Position numbers and translations under genes: made by a program. From an uncultured Muribaculaceae bacterium (lineage in GTDB: Bacteria > Bacteroidota > Bacteroidia > Bacteroidales > Muribaculaceae): a stretch of 38,206 bases of DNA. How positions within the stretch are numbered: position 1 is the stretch's first letter; the number at the start of each line of letters is the position of its first letter. Location: the NCBI GenBank assembly GCA_910584665.1, contig CAJUBL010000024.1, positions 1-38,206 on the forward strand, written 5' to 3'. The notes under the pieces were generated by a model. The model saw only the letters and a list, made by a program, of their open reading frames with translations. It did no database searches and was not told the DNA's origin. Below, one piece after another: positions 7,027 to 14,207 of this stretch.

Positions 7027-8697
7027 ATGGCTGACGATAAGAAAGTAATATTCTCAATGGTGGGTGTGAGCAAGATCTATCCACCCCAGAAGCAAGTGCT
7101 CAAGAACATATACCTGTCGTTCTTCTACGGCGCCAAGATCGGAATTATCGGTCTTAACGGTTCAGGTAAGTCTTCATTGCTTAAGATCATTGCCGGTATA
7201 GACAAGAGCTATCAGGGTGAGGTTGTATGGGCTCCGGGTTACACCGTCGGCTATCTGGAACAGGAGCCTGTGCTTGATCCCCGGAAGACGGTCATAGAGG
7301 TAGTGCGTGAGGGTGTGCAGCCTATCATGGATCTGCTGGCCGAGTTTGACAAGGTCAATGAGGCTTTCGCCGATCCGGATGCCGACTTTGACGCTCTGCT
7401 GGCACGCCAGGCCGAACTGCAGGACAAACTCGACGCTGCTGATGCCTGGAATATAGATTCCAGACTCGAGCGTGCGATGGACGCGTTACAGTGTCCGCCC
7501 GACGATCAGCCTGTCGAAACCCTTTCCGGCGGTGAGCGCCGTCGTGTGGCTCTGTGCCGTCTGCTGTTGAGGCAGCCCGATGTGCTTCTGCTTGACGAGC
7601 CTACCAACCATCTTGACGCCGAGTCGATCGACTGGCTCGAGCAGCATCTCCAGCAATATCCGGGTACTGTCATCGCTATCACTCACGACCGTTATTTCCT
7701 TGATCATGTGGCCGGCTGGATTCTTGAACTCGACCGTGGAGAAGGGATACCATGGAAAGGTAATTACTCGTCGTGGCTTGACCAGAAGACAAAACGTATG
7801 GCCCAGGAGGAGAAGCAGGCCAGCAAGCGGCGTAAGACCCTGGAGCGTGAGCTCGAATGGGTTCGTATGGCTCCCAAGGCCCGTCAGGCAAAAGGTAAAG
7901 CCCGTCTGTCAAGTTATGACCGTCTTCTCAATGAGGATCAGAAGCAGAAGGAGGAACGTCTTGAGATATTCATTCCAAACGGTCCGAGACTCGGCAATAA
8001 GGTGATCGAGGCTTCCGGACTCGCCAAAGCTTATGGCAAAAAACAGCTGTTCAGAGACCTCAGTTTCGCTCTGCCGCCTAACGGTATTGTGGGTGTCATC
8101 GGTCCTAACGGTGCCGGTAAGACCACTCTGTTCCGTCTTATAATGGGGCAGGAGACCCCTGATGCCGGAACTTTCGATGTCGGTGAGACAGTGAAGATAG
8201 CCTATGTCGACCAGCGTCACCACGATCTGCTTCCGGAGCGTTCTGTATATGAGGTTATCTCGCAGGGTGTCGAGTCGTTCAGGATGGGTGGCCGTGACAT
8301 CAATGCACGTGCATACCTGAGTAAGTTCAACTTCGCCGGTGCCGATCAGGAAAAGAAGATCGGAGTGCTGTCGGGCGGTGAGCGTAATCGTCTCCATCTG
8401 GCTATGGCACTCAAGGAGGAAGGCAATGTATTGCTTCTTGATGAACCTACCAATGATATAGATGTCAATACATTAAGAGCACTTGAGGAAGGTCTTGACG
8501 ATTTTGCGGGATGTGCTGTGGTCGTAAGCCATGACCGTTGGTTCCTGGACCGTATATGCACACATATCCTGTCGTTCGAGGGTGATGGCAATGTCGTCTT
8601 CTATGAGGGTTCATACAGTGACTATGAAGACTATAAGCGTGAGCATAACGGAGGCAGGGAGTTGCCTCGCAGGCGCTACCGTAAGCTTATGGAATGA
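7027..8697 (+). CDS. ettA: Energy-dependent translational throttle protein, ABC-F ATPase
   Basis: A 556-residue ABC-F protein that binds the ribosomal E site and gates the first elongation step according to ATP/ADP level. It has two ATPase domains: Walker A GLNGSGKSS and GPNGAGKTT, signature LSGGERRRV and LSGGERNRL, and Walker B LLLDEPTNHLD and LLLDEPTNDID. The arm insertion in the first domain (about residues 95-140, rich in D, A and L) and the coiled linker rich in K, R and E (about 245-300) are typical of EttA. The opening segment and a length near 555 residues fit EttA better than Uup or resistance ABC-F proteins. No membrane segment is present, as expected. Confidence 0.94.
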   Translation: MADDKKVIFSMVGVSKIYPPQKQVLKNIYLSFFYGAKIGIIGLNGSGKSSLLKIIAGIDKSYQGEVVWAPGYTVGYLEQEPVLDPRKTVIEVVREGVQPIMDLLAEFDKVNEAFADPDADFDALLARQAELQDKLDAADAWNIDSRLERAMDALQCPPDDQPVETLSGGERRRVALCRLLLRQPDVLLLDEPTNHLDAESIDWLEQHLQQYPGTVIAITHDRYFLDHVAGWILELDRGEGIPWKGNYSSWLDQKTKRMAQEEKQASKRRKTLERELEWVRMAPKARQAKGKARLSSYDRLLNEDQKQKEERLEIFIPNGPRLGNKVIEASGLAKAYGKKQLFRDLSFALPPNGIVGVIGPNGAGKTTLFRLIMGQETPDAGTFDVGETVKIAYVDQRHHDLLPERSVYEVISQGVESFRMGGRDINARAYLSKFNFAGADQEKKIGVLSGGERNRLHLAMALKEEGNVLLLDEPTNDIDVNTLRALEEGLDDFAGCAVVVSHDRWFLDRICTHILSFEGDGNVVFYEGSYSDYEDYKREHNGGRELPRRRYRKLME

Positions 8698-8698
8698 T

Positions 8699-8706
8699 TA
8701 CCTTTG
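8699..8706 (+). promoter_or_regulatory. Possible internal promoter -7 element
   Basis: TACCTTTG overlaps the last two coding bases region after the ettA stop and lies 14 bases before the lipoprotein ATG at 8720. It fits TAnnTTTG, but no -33 element is seen at the right distance, so a separate promoter for the sensor operon is only possible. Confidence 0.35.
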
Positions 8707-8719
8707 AAAGTATAAGCAT

Positions 8720-9127
8720 ATGAGACACATTCTCTGGATTGCGGCTCTGGGAGCCCTGACCGTATCCTGTACCTCCAACGGCAGGCTGCGGCAGTATATA
8801 GAAGACAATAACATGAAACTGGCCGGGCAGCAGGTAGGACCGGGGATGTGGTGTGACGGAATGACCGTAGACCGTGATACGGTGATAATTACATATAGCT
8901 TGCCTGAGATCGAGGCGTCGGCTGCCGAACTTGCTGACTGGGATAATATCACCTGCCGGCACAGGCAGCTCTTCCTCGAGGGACTGGGTAATGACAAGAG
9001 CAACGATACAGAGGGTTCGAAGATACTGACTGATGCCGGGGTCTATATGAAGGGTGTGTTCAGGTATGCCAATGCGTCGGTCAGTGTGATGGTTACACCT
9101 GATGAACTTGCCAGGGTGCTTAAATGA
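8720..9127 (+). CDS. Small lipoprotein of unknown function
   Basis: A 135-residue protein with a lipoprotein signal: a short hydrophobic stretch ending in the lipobox LTVSC with Cys17 as the lipidation site. The mature part is short and polar, with conserved-looking segments (PGMWCDGMTVDRDTVIITYSLPE) and a second Cys at about 57; no named domain was recognised. It lies 22 bases after ettA, and its stop codon overlaps the start of the response regulator as ATGA (9124-9127). The tight coupling to a two-component pair makes a cell-envelope signal protein or target of that system a reasonable guess, but nothing in the sequence proves it. Confidence 0.82.
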   Translation: MRHILWIAALGALTVSCTSNGRLRQYIEDNNMKLAGQQVGPGMWCDGMTVDRDTVIITYSLPEIEASAAELADWDNITCRHRQLFLEGLGNDKSNDTEGSKILTDAGVYMKGVFRYANASVSVMVTPDELARVLK

Positions 9128-9807
9128 AACACATACTTGTTGTAGATGACGAGGATACGCTCTGTGAGGCTGTCCGGTTTTACCTTGAATCCGAGGGTTT
9201 CCGGGTCGATATAGCTCATAGTGCCGAGGAGGTGCTGGCACTCGGGTTGTCCTGTTATGACCTGCTGTTGCTGGATATAATGATGGGTGAGATCTCGGGT
9301 ATGCAGCTGGCGCGTATTCTCAGATCGAGGCCGGATACGGCCTCTCTTCCTATCATCTTCTGTACTGCGCGTGATGATGAGGATGATATGGTCAGGGGGC
9401 TTGATCTCGGTGCCGACGACTATATAACAAAGCCTTATTCGATGCGTAATCTTCTGGCGCGTGTCCGTACGGTGCTGAGGCGTGCGGGTTCGGCACAGTC
9501 CGGAACCGGTGTACAGGATGTCGTATCCTATGGAACATTATCGGTATTCACCGACCGCAAGGTTGTTGTCATCGATGGCGAGGAGGTCAGGTTTCCCCGC
9601 AAGGAGTATGAGATATTGCTTAAGATGCTGTCCAATCCCGGGCGTATATTCTCGCGTGAGGAATTATTGTCCCAGATATGGCCCGATGAGGTTGTGGTAG
9701 TTGACCGTGTGGTCGATGTCAATATAACCCGTATACGTCAGAAACTCGGTCGGTATGGCAGGAATATTGTGACACGTTCGGGCTATGGTTATGGCTTTGT
9801 CGGGTAA
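9124..9807 (+). CDS. OmpR/PhoB-family response regulator (RprY-like)
   Basis: A 227-residue transcription regulator. The receiver domain (about 1-120) has the acidic pair Asp8-Asp9, phospho-acceptor Asp51 in LLLDIMMGE, the switch Thr in CTARDDE and Lys103 in TKPYS. A winged-helix DNA-binding domain follows (about 130-225) with the block FPRKEYEILLKML...REELLSQIWPDE and the C-terminal RSGYGYGFVG wing. This matches Bacteroidales RprY-type regulators. The next gene, a histidine kinase, starts inside this one (9785), so the pair is co-translated. Target genes are not evident. Confidence 0.93.
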   Translation: MKHILVVDDEDTLCEAVRFYLESEGFRVDIAHSAEEVLALGLSCYDLLLLDIMMGEISGMQLARILRSRPDTASLPIIFCTARDDEDDMVRGLDLGADDYITKPYSMRNLLARVRTVLRRAGSAQSGTGVQDVVSYGTLSVFTDRKVVVIDGEEVRFPRKEYEILLKMLSNPGRIFSREELLSQIWPDEVVVVDRVVDVNITRIRQKLGRYGRNIVTRSGYGYGFVG

Positions 9808-11242
9808 GTTAAGCTATCCTGTCAGGCTGTTTATATGGCTGTTGGGATATTCGCTGTTGCTGGTGGTGTGTTTTGTCCTGTTTCAGTATCACCGTGAGAA
9901 GGCATTCAAGATCGGGGAGCTTAACTCGCGTCTGCAGATGCTCAATAGTCTTGTTCTCGACCGTCTTGATGCCGGTGAGAGTGTCGGTTCCTGTCGTGAT
10001 ATTGTGCGGTTACCCGGGCTTGATGATCTCCGCCTGAGCATAATTGACGAGAATGGTAATGTGCTTTATGATAATACCCTTGATTCTATTCCTGGCAGCA
10101 ATCACCGGAACCGTACGGAGATACGTGATGCTCTCAGGTATGGTGACGGATATACAGTGAGACGTCACAGTGAAAGCACGGGACTGGTATATTTCTATTC
10201 GGCTACCAGAGGTATAGACGGTACGGTGGTGCGTACGGCTGTGCCTTATACGCTCTCTCACAGCGATCTGCTTAAGGCTGACTACGGATTTCTGTGGATA
10301 ATGGGGATTATCACTTTTGTCATGTGTATTCTGGGATATATAGCCACGCGGCGCGTAGGGCAGCATATCACCCGTCTCACGCTCTTTGCCCGCAGAGCGG
10401 AACGTGGAGAGCGTATATATGATACCGAGCCGTTCCCTCACGACGAGCTTGGGGAAATATCCAATAATATAGTAAGACTTTATGTCAAGTTCCAGCAGGC
10501 CAATGCCGAGCGTGACAGAGAACATCGTGCCGCCATGCGTGAACAGCATGAGAAAGAGCGTATCAAGAAGCAGCTTACCAACAATATCAATCATGAGCTA
10601 AAGACGCCGGTCGCCGCTATGCAGGCATGTCTGGAGACATTGCTGGAACATCCCGATATGGATGAGAAAAGGCGTCGTGACTTCCTGTCGCGTTGTCTTG
10701 CCAGTAACGGCAGGCTCCGTAATCTCCTGGATGACGTGTCGTTGATAACACGTATGGATGACGGCGGGACTGCTATTGTCAGAGAACGTCTTGACATTAT
10801 GAAAATTATAGCCGAAGTTGTGGCGGAGTGTGAGCCTATGGCGGAGATCGAAGGGATGGAGATAAGAAATCACATTGACCGTCAGCTGGAGTCGGAAGGG
10901 AACCCGCTGTTACTGGCATCTGTATTCAGAAATCTTATTGTGAATGCTGTGACTTATAGCGGAGGCACCATGATAGAACTGAGACTTCTCGGCGTGCATG
11001 ACGGCATGGCTGTGATAAGAGTGGCTGATGATGGAACGGGAGTCGGTGCCGAGCATCTGGACCGTCTCTTCGAACGTTTCTACCGTGTGGACAAGGGAAG
11101 ATCGCGGGCCAGGGGTGGTACAGGTCTTGGCCTTGCTATAGTGAAGAACGCCATACTGATGCATGGCGGCACTGTAACGGCGGTCAACCGCATACCTCAC
11201 GGTCTGGAATTCAATATAACGCTTCCTCTGCTGTCTGTTTAA
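9785..11242 (+). CDS. Membrane sensor histidine kinase (RprX-like)
   Basis: A 485-residue class I sensor kinase. Transmembrane helices at about 14-34 and 169-189 enclose a ~130-residue periplasmic sensor region. A HAMP-like stretch follows, then the dimerisation helix with phospho-acceptor His270 in NNINHELKTP. The catalytic domain carries the N box (NLIVNAVTYS), the G1 box (DDGTGVG) and the F/G2 boxes (FERFYRVDKGRSR...GGTGLGLAIV). It should phosphorylate the regulator encoded immediately upstream; the genes overlap by 23 bases with this start, or 17 if ATG 9791 is used. The signal sensed is unknown. A converging gene ends 59 bases further on, with no clear terminator between. Confidence 0.92.
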   Translation: MVMALSGKLSYPVRLFIWLLGYSLLLVVCFVLFQYHREKAFKIGELNSRLQMLNSLVLDRLDAGESVGSCRDIVRLPGLDDLRLSIIDENGNVLYDNTLDSIPGSNHRNRTEIRDALRYGDGYTVRRHSESTGLVYFYSATRGIDGTVVRTAVPYTLSHSDLLKADYGFLWIMGIITFVMCILGYIATRRVGQHITRLTLFARRAERGERIYDTEPFPHDELGEISNNIVRLYVKFQQANAERDREHRAAMREQHEKERIKKQLTNNINHELKTPVAAMQACLETLLEHPDMDEKRRRDFLSRCLASNGRLRNLLDDVSLITRMDDGGTAIVRERLDIMKIIAEVVAECEPMAEIEGMEIRNHIDRQLESEGNPLLLASVFRNLIVNAVTYSGGTMIELRLLGVHDGMAVIRVADDGTGVGAEHLDRLFERFYRVDKGRSRARGGTGLGLAIVKNAILMHGGTVTAVNRIPHGLEFNITLPLLSV

Positions 11243-11301
11243 AGTGATACAAAATGGATACGGTGACAAAATGTGATCTCCGGAGTGATTCTGTCCGACA
11301 T

Positions 11302-11949
11302 TTATTTGCGGCCGAAGTCGGCCGGGATTTCCCCCCAGTTATCTGTATCCCACTTTAGTACGGGGTTGAGTATCTCATGTGTCCTGACCCATGTGTCGGC
11401 GCGTTCCAGCAATTCGAAGATGCGTGTATTGTTCTGAGTGCGGGTTAATGCCGATTTGTGACCTCTGCGTCGTAGCCATGCCTGTGCCGTACGGCTGTCG
11501 GAGTATACCGGTGTGAGATGGTCTCCCTGCCTGTCGAGCAGAGCGAGGGCGTGTACCAGGGCAAGATATTCTCCTATGTTGTTGGTGCCGTCGGCAAGCG
11601 GACCCATATGGAACACTTCCTCGCCGGTAGCTACTTTGACACAGCGGTATTCCATGGGACCGGGATTTCTGGCGCATGCGCCGTCCACAGCCAGTGCGTC
11701 TTTTCTTATCTCCGGGATGGCGTCATAGTTTACAGGCGCCGCCGGGTGTGTGAATATCCGGCGTAATATACCGATATATTCGTCAGGGTTGCCGCGGTAG
11801 GCGCTGATGGCGGCTGTCTGGGAATCGAAACTTTTGAAACGTGCGCCTTTGAAGCCTGTTATCTGTTGTTGAGCATCTTCCCAGTTGTCAAACACACCGG
11901 TGTCCCAGCCGGCCCATACTACATAATATTTTTTCTTTGTCTGGCTCAT
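11302..11949 (-). CDS. rnhA: Ribonuclease HI with N-terminal viroplasmin domain
   Basis: A 215-residue enzyme cleaving RNA in RNA/DNA hybrids. The N-terminal ~50 residues (KYYVVWAGWDTGVFDNWEDA...) form a caulimovirus VI/viroplasmin-type hybrid-binding domain, common in Bacteroidota and eukaryotic RNase H1. The RNase H domain follows with the four catalytic acids in AVDGACARNPGP, NIGEYLALVHAL, VYSDSRTAQAWL and the C-terminal PADFGRK. The frame is open further upstream, but ATG 11949 places the viroplasmin domain at the N-terminus and overlaps the stop of the preceding gene as ATGA. It is the last gene of the dnaX-mscL-aroK-ald-like run and converges with the histidine kinase gene. Confidence 0.93.
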   Translation of the reverse strand: MSQTKKKYYVVWAGWDTGVFDNWEDAQQQITGFKGARFKSFDSQTAAISAYRGNPDEYIGILRRIFTHPAAPVNYDAIPEIRKDALAVDGACARNPGPMEYRCVKVATGEEVFHMGPLADGTNNIGEYLALVHALALLDRQGDHLTPVYSDSRTAQAWLRRRGHKSALTRTQNNTRIFELLERADTWVRTHEILNPVLKWDTDNWGEIPADFGRK

Positions 11950-13151
11950 GAAAGCTGTATGAAGAGAGCTAAATCGGTTGGACGGCATCCCGCTATGCGG
12001 GCAGTTTCCGGATTGACAACATGACCGCTGAATGTGAGCGTGGCACGCTGAAGACCCGGGGTAAGCCTGAGGGCGTTGTTCATGCCCTCGCAGGTCACGA
12101 TCTCCTGGAGCATGGTTATGAATGTATTGCTGAGAGCCATCGCGGCTGTGCGCGGCACCGCGCTTCCGGCGTTTATATAGCACACCCGGTAGCCTTCGAT
12201 AGAGTTGTCACAGCTGCGTGCAACAGCCAGATCTATGGTGGGCAGTGACGGAAAGGTGGTGCCGGGAGAGTCGGATATGTCGAATGTTATCACACCGTTT
12301 TTCATGAGTCGGACACGTTCACTGTCAATGACTTCATAGCGGTTCATGGAGGTGACGATAACGACGTCGGCACTGCGCAGTGCGTTGTCGAGCACGTGAG
12401 GGTGTGGAACCGATCCTGCTACCCCGGGGCCGAGTTTCGTAAGGGCCGAGCGCAGGCGGTAGGTATCATTGTCAAACATACGCACCTGGGCTCCGAGACC
12501 GATGGCCGACATGGCGGCGGCGCAGGCGGCGATACCGCTTCCGATTATCATCACTTCGCATGGTACAATTCCGGCTACACCGCCCAGAAGTATACCCTTT
12601 CCACGCAGGGCATCGGCCAGTAGGGATGCTGAAGTGGCGAGAGCGGCACGTCCGTCGATCTCGCTTAGGATATCTGCGAATGGGGCATATACCTCGTGTT
12701 CTCTTATGAGATCAACGGCAATGGTCATTATACCGCGTCCCACGAGTGCATCGACAAGCGGTCTGGTAAACGGTGCTCCCGAGTGTAACAGAGTCAGCAG
12801 CATGGCTCCGCGGCGCATGTGGGATACATCCGATACCGAGAGGGGCGCCATGTGTATGACTATATCGCACTGCAGTGCGGCATTGCGGTCGACTATGGCG
12901 GCACCGTGGCGCGAGTAGCGGTTGTCGGTATAGTGTATGACATCTGCGGCACCGCTCTCCATCCTGACTGTGAAACCTCGTTCCACGAGGATATTGACAG
13001 CCTCGGGAGTGAGAGGAAACCGACGTTCGGCGGGTGATGCGCTACGTGGCAGACCTATTGTGAAACGTTGGCGGGAGGTTGCTGTCGCTGCCTCCTGTTC
13101 CTGTGGTGTTGCTTGGCTCATTGCGGTAAATGAATGGTTGATACGGTGCAT
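11946..13151 (-). CDS. Alanine dehydrogenase / transhydrogenase-family protein, divergent active site
   Basis: A 401-residue protein of the alanine dehydrogenase and PntA-like family. The substrate-side motif appears as ERRFPLTP (Arg44, equivalent to Arg15 of Ald), and a nucleotide-binding loop follows at 204-209 (GSGIAA) with a downstream acidic residue in FDND. His123 (LLHSG) matches His96 of Ald, and an Asp in FDISDSPGT (291-294) may match Asp270. The lysine expected in the KEPL motif is Met101 (HMAPL), so substrate binding is probably altered. ATG 13151 overlaps the aroK stop by one base (TGATG); ATG 13121 is an alternative giving a shorter leader. Activity is uncertain. Confidence 0.8.
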   Translation of the reverse strand: MHRINHSFTAMSQATPQEQEAATATSRQRFTIGLPRSASPAERRFPLTPEAVNILVERGFTVRMESGAADVIHYTDNRYSRHGAAIVDRNAALQCDIVIHMAPLSVSDVSHMRRGAMLLTLLHSGAPFTRPLVDALVGRGIMTIAVDLIREHEVYAPFADILSEIDGRAALATSASLLADALRGKGILLGGVAGIVPCEVMIIGSGIAACAAAMSAIGLGAQVRMFDNDTYRLRSALTKLGPGVAGSVPHPHVLDNALRSADVVIVTSMNRYEVIDSERVRLMKNGVITFDISDSPGTTFPSLPTIDLAVARSCDNSIEGYRVCYINAGSAVPRTAAMALSNTFITMLQEIVTCEGMNNALRLTPGLQRATLTFSGHVVNPETARIAGCRPTDLALFIQLS

Positions 13152-13693
13152 CAGTCGGGAACATCACCGGTAATGAAGTTCCTTATGAAGCGTGTGGAGC
13201 TTTCGTGTATCTGGTCGGCTGATTCCAGACGGGATGAATCGAATCGGGCTGCGGCTCGGGTATAGTAGGGACGGCGTTCCTCCAGAGCGTCTGTTATGAA
13301 CTCTTTGAGTTCATTGTCATTGAGATGCGCTATCAGCGGACGCGTTTCCCGCCCTTCCGAGAGCCTGCGGTGCAGTACATTGAGAGAGGTCTCGAGATAT
13401 ACCGTTATACCGCTGTCGAGCATTATTTCGAGGAGCCCCGGCTGGCAGGGGGTACCACCGCCTGTGGCCACTATGACATCGGTCATACGTGACACTTTGA
13501 GGAGAGCGTCGCGTTCGGCCTGTCTGAAGTACGCCTCGCCATGTTTTTCGAAGATCTGTCTTACGGTCAGTCCTTCGCATTCCTCAATGAACTCGTCGAG
13601 ATCGATAAGCGGTATGGATACACGCCGGGCTACGGCACGGCCCAGAGTGGTCTTGCCGCAGCCCATGTATCCGATGAGGTATATAGGTCTCAC
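13151..13693 (-). CDS. aroK: Shikimate kinase
   Basis: A 180-residue kinase phosphorylating shikimate at the 3-hydroxyl in the chorismate pathway. The P-loop is GYMGCGKTT near residues 8-16. Shikimate-binding residues are seen in DLDEFIEE and FRQAERDAL, the GGGTP loop near 80, the lid with RETRPLI, and the base-binding RRPYY near 139-143. Length is normal. It starts six bases after the mscL stop and ends with TGATG overlap to the next gene, so it is inside an operon. Other aromatic amino acid genes are not adjacent. Confidence 0.95.
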   Translation of the reverse strand: MRPIYLIGYMGCGKTTLGRAVARRVSIPLIDLDEFIEECEGLTVRQIFEKHGEAYFRQAERDALLKVSRMTDVIVATGGGTPCQPGLLEIMLDSGITVYLETSLNVLHRRLSEGRETRPLIAHLNDNELKEFITDALEERRPYYTRAAARFDSSRLESADQIHESSTRFIRNFITGDVPD

Positions 13694-13699
13694 TGTGAG

Positions 13700-14134
13700 T
13701 TATTTCCTGTCGGCCTGCTGTCTGAGCAGGTCGCGTATCTCTGTAAGCAGAACTTCTTCCTTACCCGGTGCAGGGGGCGCGGCTGGAGTTTCTTCTTCTT
13801 TCTTTTTGAATTTCATCATGATGCGTATAGCGACGAATATACAGAATGCGATTATGATAAAGTCGACAATATTCTGTATGAACATGCCGTAGTTGAATGT
13901 GAGAGCTTCTTTTATAACATTGCCCTCCGGATCGAGTTCGGCGCCTCGCAGGGTGGCTTTGAGTCCGGAGAATGTCGCGCTTCCGGTGGCTATGCTTACC
14001 AGCGGCATGATGATGTCGTTGACCAGTGATGTCACGATCTTTCCGAATGCGCCGCCGATGATCACACCGACTGCCATGTCAATGACATTGCCCCTCATGG
14101 CGAATGCCTTGAAATCGTTAAGAAATTTTCCCAT
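13700..14134 (-). CDS. mscL: Large-conductance mechanosensitive channel
   Basis: A 144-residue inner-membrane channel that opens under membrane tension on hypo-osmotic shock. The N-terminal amphipathic helix and first membrane helix match the family (FLNDFKAFAMRGNVIDMAV then GVIIGGAFGKIVTSLVNDII). The second helix is at about 84-108 (FIQNIVDFIIIAFCIFVAI), followed by a charged cytoplasmic bundle rich in K and E and a short Pro/Ala linker. It lies 73 bases after dnaX. A hairpin (14171-14180 with 14188-14196) and an A/T-rich segment with TATATTTT on the minus strand (14160-14167) lie between, so it may have a promoter of its own as well as readthrough from dnaX. Confidence 0.96.
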   Translation of the reverse strand: MGKFLNDFKAFAMRGNVIDMAVGVIIGGAFGKIVTSLVNDIIMPLVSIATGSATFSGLKATLRGAELDPEGNVIKEALTFNYGMFIQNIVDFIIIAFCIFVAIRIMMKFKKKEEETPAAPPAPGKEEVLLTEIRDLLRQQADRK

Positions 14135-14207
14135 AGGAGTTTAATTTAATTTTATTACTAAAATATAATCGTATGTTCTGTAGGGTTCAGACATACTCTA
14201 AACCATA

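Noticed and set aside
11950..12183. Upstream extension of the RNase H frame
   Set aside because: It lies entirely within the alanine-dehydrogenase-like gene, out of frame. The viroplasmin domain begins directly after the ATG at 11949.
14160..14200. Terminator between dnaX and mscL
   Set aside because: The hairpin 14171-14196 has a bulge and a weak stem, and the following segment is A/T-rich but not a T run. It may be a promoter region instead, so no terminator is listed.
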